A stretch of 64,000 nucleotides of DNA from CAYMWF01 sp964394085 [NCBI: uncultured Gemmatimonadota bacterium] (GTDB lineage: Bacteria > GCA-2686955 > CAYMWF01): contig CAYMWF010000016.1 of the NCBI GenBank assembly GCA_964394085.1, positions 17,169 to 81,168 on the forward strand. The letters are read 5' to 3'. The position numbers and the translations under genes are program-made. Below, in pieces: positions 8,276-18,227 of the stretch; position 1 is the first letter of the stretch, and each line of letters starts with the position of its first letter. The notes beneath the pieces were generated by a model. The model was not told the DNA's origin. It made no database searches and saw nothing but the letters and a program-made list of their open reading frames with translations.

Positions 8276-11200
8276 ATGTGCCCGACAATTAGACATATCC
8301 TCCTGTTAGCTGTTTTGGTCATGCCGTTGAAGAATGGGTGGTCTCAGGTTGATTATTCCCTTTCCCTTTCTTCGGAATCCTTTTTTTATAGAAGTTTATA
8401 CTCTCTGGGCGCTGAACCGACGGATACCGATCCATGGGATTTGATTTCCCGTGTCAGAGTGCGGAAAATCTCGTTCATGCAACCTGGTTTGATTGTGCGG
8501 CGGAGTGAAGAAATGAAAGGGACGGAGCTTGTTGGAGCCAGGTATCTTGATTTCTCTTCGTATACTTCAGTGCTGCTCAGGGAGAATCGCGAAAAAAGAT
8601 GGAGCGAAGCGGTCAGCTCTAACCTGGAATCTTCCGGTAAAAGGACGCTGGGGGAGGGGGAAGGCCTAGTTCCTGACATTTCCCTGCCGGTTCGCTTGCC
8701 GGGAAAGTTAACCCGGGCAATAGGAGAAGGCGGGAACCTCCGGGTAACCGGCTATCAGAGAATAAGCCTGGGAGGATCATCGTCATATACTGTAGATGCA
8801 CCCGTCACCGATTGGAATAGAAATTCGAAATTTCCCAGTATAACGATGGATCAGGAATTGCTTCTGAATCTAAAGGGAACAGTTGGTGAGAAAGTTCATA
8901 TCGATGTAAAGCATAACTCTGCACTAGAAAGCTCACGGCAGAATCAAATTAGGATTAGCTATACCGGTGATGAAGATGAGGTTATTCAGTCCTTGATTGC
9001 GGGCGATACAGAACTTTCCCTGCCATCATCGCAGTTTGTTGGAATTTCAACATCACACAAAGGGCTTTTCGGGATCAAAGCTGAAGGTCAGATCGGGAAT
9101 CTCAAATTGACTATGATTGCCTCAAAAGAGAAGGGTCATTCGGAGAAAGGAAATTATCTAGGTCAGGCATCCCTGCAGGAAAGTGAGACTTATGATATCG
9201 AATATATGCACAACAAATTCTTCGGTCTCGAGCTTCAAGAAATTAATGACACCTTGAGTGTTGTTACCGGAACCCCGTCACCAATAGTCGAGCTGAGGGT
9301 GTATAGAGATAACCGGGATTATTATACTTACCAGGAAACAGGTGCCATTTCTGCACATTACTACTTCGATAACGAAGGTACTGCACTTGCGGACTCAGGG
9401 AAATGCGTCCTGCTAACCGATCAGGTGGACTATAATTACGATCCGGGAACCGGATTGATCCAGCTTTCCAGGTCATTCCTACTCCAGGATCATCACATCC
9501 TGGCGGTTTACTACAAAACTGAAGACGGGGTGGAAGTCGGTGACATTTCAGGTGTCCCTTTAATGCTTAAAGTGATACATGAAGAACAGCCCAGACCCGG
9601 CGATCCCACATGGTATTACGAAAAAAGAAACAAGTACTCTCTTGGTGTCGGCCCGATTAGTGAAGATGGATTCAGGATGACGATCGAAAAAATCAATAAT
9701 ACTGCAGGAGAGGAGGAAACTTCACCCGTTGATAATTCGGGACGTTCTTTCCTTGAGATTTTCGGTCTGGATGATAACCGTGACGGACGGTTGGATATCT
9801 CTGCACAAAATCAGTACTTTTTTGATACCGGAATCCTGACTCTTCCAGATGTGGATGGTGTTTTTGCTCATACCGGAATGCCGTTCCTCTCTGACTCTCT
9901 TCCAGAACAGAACCATGCGGTATATAACAAGGAATACAGCTACCTTCAACGTAACCTGGATGGCAAGTATGTGATAAAAGCGACGATCACGCGTATGGCG
10001 ACAACCTTCTTCCTGGGTCATGCAGGCATTATAGAAAACTCGGAAGTGGTTAAAGTAGATGGTCAAAAACTTGTCAGGAACAGGGACTATTTTATAGTCT
10101 ACGATATAGGACAAGTTTCTTTTATGGAACCACCTTCACCTACCGCGGTTGTTACAATCGATTACGAATATACCGGGCTTTTCGGACTCGCTCAGAAATC
10201 ACTCCTCGGTTTAAGGTCAGACTTCAGCTTGGGCACATGGGGGAACCTTGGCTCGACTCTCCTTTTCGAGAGCCAGAGGACACTTGATGATCGGGTGAAA
10301 GTCGGAGAAGAAGCAGGCCGAATCCTTGTCGGAGATATCGATTTTAATGCGACCGGCAATCCCGGATTCTTAACCGCTGCCGTCGACGCCCTCCCACTTG
10401 TTGAAACAGACGCTCAATCAGTGCTGACCGTTTCAGGCGAGATTGCGGGGAGCCTGCCAGACCCCAATGTGAAACGATATGGCTATATCGATGACATGGA
10501 AAGTTCGCGCCTTTCATATCCTTTTCTTGGAACCAGGCAGAACTGGATTCCCGGGAGTGTTCCGGAAGACATGTTCAATCCGGATACGGCTTACCTCCAG
10601 ACGAGCACTGGAGAAATCAAGTGGTATAATCCCGACCCCGGAGGTAGTGAATCAGAAAAGAAATCTTCAATTTATTCTGATCTTTCAGCTAATGAAAGCA
10701 GAGAAAGCTTATCCATGATGAAGGTTCGATTCGAACCCGGTTTGGATGGTCAGAACTCTTTTGCATCGATTCAACAAGCCCTATCCCGATATAGTGTCGA
10801 TTTCAGCCAGCGACGCTATTTGGACGTCTGGGTAAAAAAGAACAGCGGGAAAGATTGTATCCTTAATATCGATATCGGGCGTGTCTCGGAAGACAATATA
10901 AGAAAGAACCTGGAAGGTGCTTTCAAAGGTAGAGGAATTCTGGATACAGAAGATAGGAATCGGGATGGAAGCCTTCAGTACGATGAGGATACCGGGCTGG
11001 ATACGCTTTTTACCGGAACTGCCGGAGATGATGGAAATGATGATTTTTTTTATGAAGCAGGAGTATATTTCAAGGATGACAGTGGCGTAAACGGAACCGA
11101 GAGAAATAATCTCCTGGACAGTGAGGACATGGATGCAGATGGATTGCTCGATACCAAAGAAGAATTCTATAGATTTGAAATTCAGTTAGAGCAGTCGGCA

Positions 11201-14089
11201 TTTCTTATTGAATCCGGTTCTGGTGACTACCGCTGGAAACTGTACCGTGTTCCTCTTACCGAAGGGGTGCCGATAGGCAATCCTGACTGGAAACAGGTTC
11301 AGCATGTAAGGTTATGGACGACTGGCGCTGACACTACAACCGTTCTTTCTATTCATTCCCTGGAGATCGTCGGTAACAGCTGGATCGAAAGGGGAATTCG
11401 CAGGAGAGGTGGCAGCCCGGTTGTTGAAAATGACGAAGTACTCGAAGTCAGCGTAAAAAATCTAAGGGAAAACTCAAGCGAATACAATCCGCCCCACGAG
11501 ATTGATCCCGGCTACGACCTGGAGGGGAATAAACAGAACGAACAGTCACTTGTACTTAATGTGGAAAACCTTCAGGAAGGTCATGAGGGCCGAGCGGTTC
11601 AGATTTTATATACGCAGCAGGACTATACTCTGTATAAGGAGCTTGAGTATTGGATACGCAGTAAGTTTACGGATACGGATCTTTTTTTCAGATTCGGTGC
11701 GGATTCCCTGAACTACTATGAAGTCAAAAAAACTACAGTTCCCGGAACATGGCGCAAAATCAGAGTCGATTTAGATGAACTCGTGGAATTAAAACAGTCT
11801 GCCGAAATGCAGGTTGCACCGGGGGAAATGCTTGAATACTCTGAGGGTGATTCAATTTTCATTGTTGGAAGACCTTCACTGACGAATGTCAAGCGGCTCG
11901 AGCTGGGCGTTTGCAACTCTCAATCCTTTATCGGTTCCGGTGATGGAGATAACAACGATCCCTCATGTGGAGAACCGGTATCTGATGAATTCTGGATCGA
12001 TGATATCCGACTTGACCAAATCAGGAAAGAACCTGGTGCAGCCGGAAGAATAACTTTAGATCTTGCTCTGGCAGATCTTGCATCGATAAAGGGAGATTTA
12101 ATCTATACAGATAGTGAATTCCATGGATTGGGAAGGAACAGGGGAAGCGGCTATCTTCTGGAAGATCTATCCCTGGACACTGAGGTGAACCTCGAGAAGA
12201 TATTGCCCCCGGAATGGGGCTACGACATTCCCATTCGAAACATTTTTACTAATCGTATAGAAAAACCAAAGTTTGAAATCGGATCGGATGCCAGACTCGA
12301 AGGTGAATCCGCTACAGAACAGCAGACTTCAAGAAAAAAATCCAAAACAACCCTCAGTGTGTCAAAAAAGCGTAAATCTAAACATTGGCTAGGCAAAAAC
12401 ACTGTTGATCGACTCGACTTCAAAGCAGAATGGACCGACACAGGAAACGACTATTATACGAAATCGGACTCATCCGACTACAATAGGATGGAATTGAAGT
12501 ATAAATGGACGCCGATCCGCCATAAAAGCATTAAACCGTTGGATTATTTCGACTTGCAATTGACTCCTTCCAGCTTATCAGCCTCTTCAGTCTATACCGA
12601 TTCAAGGACAACAAGTTACAGGAAAGAGAGAGGGGATATTCTTGAAGACTCCAGATTATCTTCAAAGGAAAGGAACCTGGAAAACTCTTTCGACATCGGA
12701 CTGAATCCGTTGACACCGTTTACTGTAGATCTCTCATGGTTGTCCAGAAGAGACCTGTTGTATAATTGGAAATCGCTGCCGGTGGATCAACGCGATACCA
12801 CAGAGGTGAAGGAAACATCCCTGTACAATATACCCGTCGGACGCGAAGTCTCGCTGACAGAGCGGATTGACACTCACATATCTCCCACTATAACTCCCTG
12901 GCTTCTTCCCCGGTTGGGATTCAGCGTATCCTATACAGAGGATAAGCGACCGGAAATTCAATATATTGAAGGAGAAACCCGCAGGAATGTTCAACATAAT
13001 TCCCGTGCCAGTTTCAGCATGGATTTCAGACCTGCTGTTTTATTTAAGACAAGTTCACCAGGCGGGATTCAGAATCGAGTTTCCGGCTCGGGAAACAACC
13101 CTGAAAATGATGGAAAAAGCGAGAATAACAGTGGTGAAGACGACACGAATCCCTGGCTCAGACTCTTCGGGTCGGTGCCTGGCATGCTTGGGAACCTGAA
13201 ACCTGTTTCTATTTCGATCGTGCGCACTCTGGATAAAGATTACCGTAATCTTTCCGGCGAACCCGATCTGAAGTTCAAGCTGTTCGGAATGTTGGATTCG
13301 CCGATCTTCGAAACGATTGCTTCAAATGACCGAACCGAGTCGTGGAGCACTACTGCTCATATTTCATCGGGTATTACCTTACCGGCGAAAATATCTCTGA
13401 AGACGTCGGCGAGATACTATGAAAATGAACAGCGCCAGTACAGTTCCAACAGGGCAACATGGAAAATGGATTTTCCGGATGTGGAATTCTCATGGTCGGA
13501 ACCTGCCCGCCTTCCGATGTTTTCAAAATTGCTTGAAAGCGGTACTATCCGGATATGGTATAAAGTAGATCACGAGTGGTCAGGGAGTGAAAATGTTTGG
13601 GGAGATGTCGACACCGAAACTAAACGGTTTGCCTGGAATCCATTGATTTCGTTCCAGGGAAGGTGGAAGAATAAGCTTCAAACCAATTTTTCAATCACCA
13701 AAAGCACGGGTGAGACTATTCGATATCTACAGGGTGGGCAGCGAACAGTAGACGATTCCTGGAGCCTGCTCTATAAAATGACTTATACCATGAAGACGCA
13801 AAAGGGGATTCGGCTTCCGTTCGGGGACAGTGCCTGGAAGTTGAACAGCGACCTGAAACTCAACCTGGACTGCACTTATTCATCAACTAGTACCAAGACC
13901 GGGACCGAGGTGCTTTCCCCTGTTTCTGATCGCTCTAATCTTAACATTGAACCCTCTGTAACATATACTTTTGCACGAAATATTGAAGGCAGTGCCCGGG
14001 TTGTATTCGGTGAATCATTGGACAGGGAGAACAATAATACGAAAGTCAGAACCATCGGTTTATTCTTCAGCATGCTCCTTAGATTCTAG
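8276..14089 (+). CDS. sprA: SprA/Sov-like T9SS outer-membrane translocon
   Basis: A 1937-residue secreted protein with a Sec signal peptide (about residues 1-24, ending NGWSQ). It has the architecture of SprA (Sov), the giant beta-barrel through which type IX secretion cargo crosses the outer membrane. Recognisable SprA features are an N-terminal RISLGGSSSYTV region, repeated VKVDGQKLVRNRDYFIVYD-type segments near residue 600, and a YIDDMESS motif near residue 740 matching the family's AYIDDFE signature. The C-terminal third alternates beta strands and ends in a Phe (LLRF), as expected of an outer-membrane barrel. It is shorter than Bacteroidota SprA (about 2400 residues). Calcium-loop-like aspartate stretches (DRNRDGSLQYDEDTG) are visible near residue 900. 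The gene is divergent from lptFG and is followed at once by a cyclase-like lipoprotein. Confidence 0.85.
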   Translation: MCPTIRHILLLAVLVMPLKNGWSQVDYSLSLSSESFFYRSLYSLGAEPTDTDPWDLISRVRVRKISFMQPGLIVRRSEEMKGTELVGARYLDFSSYTSVLLRENREKRWSEAVSSNLESSGKRTLGEGEGLVPDISLPVRLPGKLTRAIGEGGNLRVTGYQRISLGGSSSYTVDAPVTDWNRNSKFPSITMDQELLLNLKGTVGEKVHIDVKHNSALESSRQNQIRISYTGDEDEVIQSLIAGDTELSLPSSQFVGISTSHKGLFGIKAEGQIGNLKLTMIASKEKGHSEKGNYLGQASLQESETYDIEYMHNKFFGLELQEINDTLSVVTGTPSPIVELRVYRDNRDYYTYQETGAISAHYYFDNEGTALADSGKCVLLTDQVDYNYDPGTGLIQLSRSFLLQDHHILAVYYKTEDGVEVGDISGVPLMLKVIHEEQPRPGDPTWYYEKRNKYSLGVGPISEDGFRMTIEKINNTAGEEETSPVDNSGRSFLEIFGLDDNRDGRLDISAQNQYFFDTGILTLPDVDGVFAHTGMPFLSDSLPEQNHAVYNKEYSYLQRNLDGKYVIKATITRMATTFFLGHAGIIENSEVVKVDGQKLVRNRDYFIVYDIGQVSFMEPPSPTAVVTIDYEYTGLFGLAQKSLLGLRSDFSLGTWGNLGSTLLFESQRTLDDRVKVGEEAGRILVGDIDFNATGNPGFLTAAVDALPLVETDAQSVLTVSGEIAGSLPDPNVKRYGYIDDMESSRLSYPFLGTRQNWIPGSVPEDMFNPDTAYLQTSTGEIKWYNPDPGGSESEKKSSIYSDLSANESRESLSMMKVRFEPGLDGQNSFASIQQALSRYSVDFSQRRYLDVWVKKNSGKDCILNIDIGRVSEDNIRKNLEGAFKGRGILDTEDRNRDGSLQYDEDTGLDTLFTGTAGDDGNDDFFYEAGVYFKDDSGVNGTERNNLLDSEDMDADGLLDTKEEFYRFEIQLEQSAFLIESGSGDYRWKLYRVPLTEGVPIGNPDWKQVQHVRLWTTGADTTTVLSIHSLEIVGNSWIERGIRRRGGSPVVENDEVLEVSVKNLRENSSEYNPPHEIDPGYDLEGNKQNEQSLVLNVENLQEGHEGRAVQILYTQQDYTLYKELEYWIRSKFTDTDLFFRFGADSLNYYEVKKTTVPGTWRKIRVDLDELVELKQSAEMQVAPGEMLEYSEGDSIFIVGRPSLTNVKRLELGVCNSQSFIGSGDGDNNDPSCGEPVSDEFWIDDIRLDQIRKEPGAAGRITLDLALADLASIKGDLIYTDSEFHGLGRNRGSGYLLEDLSLDTEVNLEKILPPEWGYDIPIRNIFTNRIEKPKFEIGSDARLEGESATEQQTSRKKSKTTLSVSKKRKSKHWLGKNTVDRLDFKAEWTDTGNDYYTKSDSSDYNRMELKYKWTPIRHKSIKPLDYFDLQLTPSSLSASSVYTDSRTTSYRKERGDILEDSRLSSKERNLENSFDIGLNPLTPFTVDLSWLSRRDLLYNWKSLPVDQRDTTEVKETSLYNIPVGREVSLTERIDTHISPTITPWLLPRLGFSVSYTEDKRPEIQYIEGETRRNVQHNSRASFSMDFRPAVLFKTSSPGGIQNRVSGSGNNPENDGKSENNSGEDDTNPWLRLFGSVPGMLGNLKPVSISIVRTLDKDYRNLSGEPDLKFKLFGMLDSPIFETIASNDRTESWSTTAHISSGITLPAKISLKTSARYYENEQRQYSSNRATWKMDFPDVEFSWSEPARLPMFSKLLESGTIRIWYKVDHEWSGSENVWGDVDTETKRFAWNPLISFQGRWKNKLQTNFSITKSTGETIRYLQGGQRTVDDSWSLLYKMTYTMKTQKGIRLPFGDSAWKLNSDLKLNLDCTYSSTSTKTGTEVLSPVSDRSNLNIEPSVTYTFARNIEGSARVVFGESLDRENNNTKVRTIGLFFSMLLRF

Positions 14090-14099
14090 AGTGGAAGGA

Positions 14100-15020
14100 A
14101 TGGTTTTTGCCAGACGCATTTCTTGCTTTTGGATCTATTTTTTGCTTCTCGGTTTAATTTCCGGATGTCAGCCCGGCACAGGGAAGCCTGAATTTTACTT
14201 TGATGGAAACAGAGCGATGGCCTTGTTGAAAACTCAGTGCTCCTTCGGGCCGAGACATCCCGGAAGCGAGGGTCATGCAAAGTTCAAACCATGGCTGATC
14301 GATCAACTCGAACCTCTGGTGGACGAGGTGAGAATACAAAGGTTTAATGGAATATCAGCCGGCAGAACCTGCAGGATGGAAAATGTTATCGGACGGAAGA
14401 ATATTACAGGAAGGAGGCGGATCCTTTTAGGTACGCACTTTGACACCAGACCATTCGCTGACCACGATGCTGAACCTGCGAATCGAACGACTCCGATAAC
14501 GGGCGCTAATGATGGCGCTTCTGGAGTGGCGGTCCTTCTGGAACTGGCCAGACAGCTGGATAGCAAGGTTTTATCGGAAATCGAAGTCGATCTGGTGTTT
14601 TTTGACGGTGAGGATAGCGGTGAACCGGGTAACGATGGGACATTTTGCCTTGGTTCCCGGCATTTTGCTGAGAACATTCCATCGGGATATTACCAACTCG
14701 GGATAATAATCGACATGATTGGTGATGCCGATTTAGAAATTTACCGGGAAGGGATATCGAATAAACATTGTAGAATGCTGGTTGATGCATTCTGGGATAT
14801 TGCCCTTAGGACGGCTCCGCATACATTTTTCAATACAGTGAGGTACAGAGTTTTAGATGATCACGTTCCTCTGATACAAAAGGGTGTTTCAACTATCCTC
14901 ATAATAGATTTCGATTATAGCTTCTGGCATACAACAAAGGATATTCCAGAACACTGTTCCGCCCGAAGTCTGGAAACTGTCGGTCGAGCCCTCCTTGAAT
15001 TTCTATATTCTATAAAATGA
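14100..15020 (+). CDS. M28-family lipoprotein, glutaminyl-peptide cyclotransferase-like
   Basis: A 306-residue lipoprotein (lipobox LISGC, acylated Cys at about residue 23) with the zinc-dependent M28 / glutaminyl cyclase fold. Visible residues are H113 in THFDTRP, D138 in ANDGASG, E171 in FFDGEDSGE, D205 in IIDMIGD, the DDHVPL loop at 253-258, and H277 in FWHTTKD. The last two motifs point to the glutaminyl-cyclase branch rather than to plain aminopeptidases. Such enzymes convert N-terminal glutamine to pyroglutamate. The open frame extends upstream inside the SprA-like gene, but the ATG at 14100, which gives a proper signal peptide, is preferred. It sits 10 bases after the SprA-like gene, suggesting processing of T9SS-exported proteins. 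Confidence 0.78.
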   Translation: MVFARRISCFWIYFLLLGLISGCQPGTGKPEFYFDGNRAMALLKTQCSFGPRHPGSEGHAKFKPWLIDQLEPLVDEVRIQRFNGISAGRTCRMENVIGRKNITGRRRILLGTHFDTRPFADHDAEPANRTTPITGANDGASGVAVLLELARQLDSKVLSEIEVDLVFFDGEDSGEPGNDGTFCLGSRHFAENIPSGYYQLGIIIDMIGDADLEIYREGISNKHCRMLVDAFWDIALRTAPHTFFNTVRYRVLDDHVPLIQKGVSTILIIDFDYSFWHTTKDIPEHCSARSLETVGRALLEFLYSIK

Positions 15021-15427
15021 ACCGATATTTTACACCTGAGGAATGCAGACTTCTTCTGTTCATACTGACCATTTTGACTATTGGTTCTCTTATAGAATAT
15101 TTGTCAACACCGGAACTACTGGCAATCCTGTCAAAAGAAACTGAATCGGCAGTAGAACGGTCCGATGAAGTGGGAGACCGGTCAGTTGGATTATCCCTCG
15201 CACCTCTGGATATTAATCAGGCATCCGCAGATGACTTTATTGCACTTCCCGGGATCGGACCGGCACTGGCCGGCCGGATACTTGTAGCCCGAAAAAAAAA
15301 TGGTGGATTCCACACAATTGATGAACTTCTGTCGATAAGGGGGATAGGAGCCAAAAAATTCGCCGCCATCAGTGAACTTGTGGCCTGCTCGACGGGTGAT
15401 GGAGAAAAACGTGAACAGAAAGAATAG
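15017..15427 (+). CDS. ComEA-like helix-hairpin-helix protein
   Basis: A 136-residue protein with one N-terminal membrane anchor (about residues 10-30, LLLFILTILTIGSLI), a low-complexity linker, and a C-terminal double helix-hairpin-helix. The hairpin region runs from DINQASADDFIALPGIGPALA to IRGIGAKKFAAI, the classic ComEA DNA-binding fold. ComEA family members bind incoming DNA during natural transformation. The start overlaps the previous stop by four bases (ATGA), so translation is coupled. With dprA and the type IV pilus genes elsewhere in the window, a competence role is plausible. The fold is also used in other DNA-binding and structural roles. Confidence 0.75.
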   Translation: MNRYFTPEECRLLLFILTILTIGSLIEYLSTPELLAILSKETESAVERSDEVGDRSVGLSLAPLDINQASADDFIALPGIGPALAGRILVARKKNGGFHTIDELLSIRGIGAKKFAAISELVACSTGDGEKREQKE

Positions 15428-16580
15428 AGGGAAGCACATCAGACACGCATCGACTCAGCCGGCAGAATGTTGCCAGGAGAAAAAAACAGTCGACCCGAAA
15501 GTCATCACTGAAGAAAAAAGGACTATTTCCAAGGACGTTGAGAATGTGATGAATCCCTGTCTTTCCAAGGATATCTTGATGAGTCTTGATATCGGACTTG
15601 TTGTTGTTGGAAAAGACGAGAAACTTCTCTTCGCAAACCTGTGTGCCGAGGAGATGCTCGGGTTCTCTCTTGTCGGTAATAGAGGTAATTGTGTTCAGGC
15701 TCTTTTAAACAGTCCTGTCGGAAAGTTGCTTCATCAATGTCTGGAATATGGCATCAGCCAGCAGCATGTTGAAGTCCCTGGTCCTTCCGGAATCCTGGCA
15801 GTTAGCACACAAGTTCTCTCAGGGGATGATGATAATCCTGCTGTTGCAACAGCGACGCTAAAGGATGTGAGCGAGCAGGTGTATCTGAAATCTCGACTCA
15901 AAATAAGTGATTCGCTCGCGATTGTGGGCCAACTGACTGCAAGTATTGCACATGAAATCAAGAACCCTCTTGCATCGATTAGCGGAGCAGCGGAGCTGCT
16001 GCAGGAAGAATCGAAGCGCCGCAATCTTAATCCTCAGATGGTCAACCTTATTGTCAGAGAAACAACCAGGCTGGTAGAAACGATTGACCATTTTCTCGAT
16101 TTCGCCAGAGAGAAACCGTTGATCATGGAGAGCTTTAATATTGAGGAACTACTTGAAGAGGTGATATCTACCATGAAGTTGCATGGCAGTTATTATCCAG
16201 CCATCAAGATACGGCATTCTTCTGCTGAACACATTCTAATTCAAGGTGACAGGGCTCAACTTACACAAGTTTTCACGAATCTGCTGATCAATGCAATGCA
16301 GGCGATTAAGGGTGCCGGAGAAATAACGGTATCCTGCAATTTGAAGCATTCAAGGAACGCCGTCCGAATTACTTTTACCGATACCGGGATCGGAATGGAT
16401 CCGGACCAACTGAAGACTATCTTCGAACCTTTCGTATCATCAAGATCAACAGGAATGGGTCTGGGCCTTCCGATCGCGAAAAAGATTCTTCAGAACCATT
16501 CAGGTTCAATCCAGGCGTTCAGTAGAGAAGGAGAAGGATCCACCATCGAGGTCATCCTTCCGCTGCTCGAACTGCAATAA
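15411..16580 (+). CDS. PAS-containing sensor histidine kinase, NtrB/AtoS type
   Basis: About 389 residues with no membrane segment, so a soluble kinase. A charged N-terminal tail of about 55 residues precedes a PAS domain (around VVGKDEKLLFANL). Then come the HisKA box with the phospho-accepting His in AHEIKNPLASISG, an N box (FTNLLINAMQAI), a G1 box (FTDTGIGMDPDQL) and a G2 box (TGMGLGLPIAKK). The GTG at 15411 is chosen because GGAG lies six bases upstream. An in-frame ATG at 15399 and a GTG at 15372 are alternatives. It overlaps the ComEA-like gene slightly and is followed by an NtrC-type regulator, so the two form a two-component pair. PilS normally has membrane helices, so this is not a standard PilS. 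Confidence 0.88.
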   Translation: MNRKNRGKHIRHASTQPAECCQEKKTVDPKVITEEKRTISKDVENVMNPCLSKDILMSLDIGLVVVGKDEKLLFANLCAEEMLGFSLVGNRGNCVQALLNSPVGKLLHQCLEYGISQQHVEVPGPSGILAVSTQVLSGDDDNPAVATATLKDVSEQVYLKSRLKISDSLAIVGQLTASIAHEIKNPLASISGAAELLQEESKRRNLNPQMVNLIVRETTRLVETIDHFLDFAREKPLIMESFNIEELLEEVISTMKLHGSYYPAIKIRHSSAEHILIQGDRAQLTQVFTNLLINAMQAIKGAGEITVSCNLKHSRNAVRITFTDTGIGMDPDQLKTIFEPFVSSRSTGMGLGLPIAKKILQNHSGSIQAFSREGEGSTIEVILPLLELQ

Positions 16581-16654
16581 TTGTTTCCGATCGGCGTTAT
16601 GCCTGTGAAAACGCTTATATTGCATCCTTTTCATGCAAAATGCCAATTATTGCA
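16574..16654. repeat. inverted repeat around the kinase-regulator junction
   Basis: TGCAATAATT at 16574-16583 (ending the kinase gene) is exactly mirrored by AATTATTGCA at 16645-16654. TATTGCA and ATGCAAAATGCC occur in between and GAATGCAATAAA follows, so the TTGCA/TGCAA core recurs at least four times. The arms are too far apart (61 bases) for a simple terminator. It could be a paired operator for the downstream regulator. Confidence 0.4.
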
Positions 16655-16726
16655 GAATGCAATAAATTTGAACTCCCCCCAGCCGATAAAGATCTTGACA
16701 CCGCGAACACACCATTGGGGGTGGCA

Positions 16727-18106
16727 ATGACTCAAATAAACATCCTCGTAGCAGATGACGACATGAGTATCTGCAGCGTAATTTCATCCATCCTTGCGGG
16801 AAACGAATATAAAGTAAAAGTTGTTTCGAATGGTCATGAAGCGAAAGAACTTCTGGCTGATCGGGAATACGATCTACTCGTTTCCGACATTGTTATGCCC
16901 GGCCTTTCGGGAATGGAACTGCTGGATGAGGCAAAAAGATTTAACCCTGAGATGCCCGTGATACTTTTAACCGGACAAGCTTCGTTGGACCTGGCCATCG
17001 ATGCAGTCAACAAAGGAGCCGACCATTTCATCCGGAAACCATTTAAAAATGATGAATTGCGCATGGCGATTAATAAAATTCTCGAGTTTCAGGCAATAAA
17101 GAAAGAGAACTCCTACCTTCGTAGAGAACTAACCGGAAATTACGATTTTTCGAATATTATCGGTAAGAGTAAAGCTATTCAGAACGTTTTTAAAATGATT
17201 GAAAAAGTAGCGCCGACAGACAGTACCGTTTTGATTCAAGGTGAGAGTGGTACCGGTAAAGAACTGGTTGCGAAGGCGATACACTACAATTCTTCCAGGT
17301 CCGATCGTCCGTTTGTAGAGATCAATTGTGGAGCCCTTCCGGAAAATCTCCTCGAAAGTGAATTGTTTGGACACATAAAGGGTGCATTTACCGGAGCGAT
17401 TCGAGACAAAGAAGGTTTGTTCATAACTGCAAAAGCGGGAACGATCTTTCTCGATGAAATTGGCGAAACTTCACCGGCAATACAGGTAAAACTCCTCAGG
17501 GCGCTTCAGGAAAAAGAAATCATTCCGGTAGGTGGTACGAAGCCCATCCAGGTTTTAGCGAGAGTTGTGGCCGCTACAAACTGTGATTTGCGCTCGCTCA
17601 TGAAAACAGGCAGCTTCAGATCAGATCTTTTTTACCGTCTTAACGTTTTTCCGATATCGATACCTCCGCTTAGAGAGCGAAAAGACGATATCCCGCTGCT
17701 TTCCGATTATTTCCTTGAAAAAAGCTGCAGTAAACAAAAGTGTAATACAAAAACCTTAGCGCCGGAGGTCAAGCAAATCCTGAAAGCATATTCATGGCCG
17801 GGGAATGTCCGTGAATTGGAGAATATTATAGAAAGAGCGGTAATACTCGAAGACTTCGATACGGTTACCCTTGAAGATATTTCAGAAGAGATTCTGAAAG
17901 AGAAAAACCAGGGCTCAATCCTGGAAAGAAACACGGATTATCCGACACTTCATACTCTTGAGAAAAGATATATACTGGATGTCCTGACTAACAACAACTG
18001 GAAGAGGAATGCAGCATCCGAAGTACTGGGCATCGATACCTCAACACTCTACAGAAAAATCAGAAAGTACAAATTGAATAGATCAAACGAAGCAAGTATG
18101 GAATAA
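16727..18106 (+). CDS. NtrC-family sigma-54 response regulator
   Basis: A 459-residue activator in three parts. A receiver domain comes first (phospho-acceptor D54 in LVSDIVMPG). Next is an AAA+ domain with Walker A GESGTGKE at about 172-179, the sigma-54 contact loop GAFTGA at 219-224 and Walker B TIFLDEIGE. A Fis-type helix-turn-helix ends the protein (RNAASEVLGIDTSTLYRKI). It activates transcription by RNA polymerase with sigma-54 after phosphorylation by the upstream kinase. The open frame extends to 16640, but the extra 29 residues do not resemble a receiver start, so the ATG at 16727 is used. Its position before the prepilin peptidase and pilMNOP recalls pilSR in Proteobacteria. Confidence 0.9.
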   Translation: MTQINILVADDDMSICSVISSILAGNEYKVKVVSNGHEAKELLADREYDLLVSDIVMPGLSGMELLDEAKRFNPEMPVILLTGQASLDLAIDAVNKGADHFIRKPFKNDELRMAINKILEFQAIKKENSYLRRELTGNYDFSNIIGKSKAIQNVFKMIEKVAPTDSTVLIQGESGTGKELVAKAIHYNSSRSDRPFVEINCGALPENLLESELFGHIKGAFTGAIRDKEGLFITAKAGTIFLDEIGETSPAIQVKLLRALQEKEIIPVGGTKPIQVLARVVAATNCDLRSLMKTGSFRSDLFYRLNVFPISIPPLRERKDDIPLLSDYFLEKSCSKQKCNTKTLAPEVKQILKAYSWPGNVRELENIIERAVILEDFDTVTLEDISEEILKEKNQGSILERNTDYPTLHTLEKRYILDVLTNNNWKRNAASEVLGIDTSTLYRKIRKYKLNRSNEASME

Positions 18107-18132
18107 CATCTCCAAGACGAAGCATGCTCCAG

Positions 18133-18168
18133 ACGCTGTTGCGGCGTTTTTTTTTATTTTTCTTTTTA
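18133..18168 (+). terminator. rho-independent terminator after the response regulator
   Basis: ACGCTG-TTG-CGGCGT makes a six-pair stem (one G-T pair) followed by a run of nine T and a further T-rich stretch. It begins 27 bases after the regulator stop and separates the two-component pair from the pilus genes. Confidence 0.75.
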
Positions 18169-18227
18169 CAGAGAGCTCTCAGGATGGCTAATATCAATTC
18201 AACCGGCGTCCAGGGAATTTCCCTTGA

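Noticed and set aside
16581-16726. sigma-54 promoter (GG-N10-GC) upstream of the NtrC-type gene
   Set aside because: I tried pairs of GG and GC elements in this gap and found none with correct spacing.
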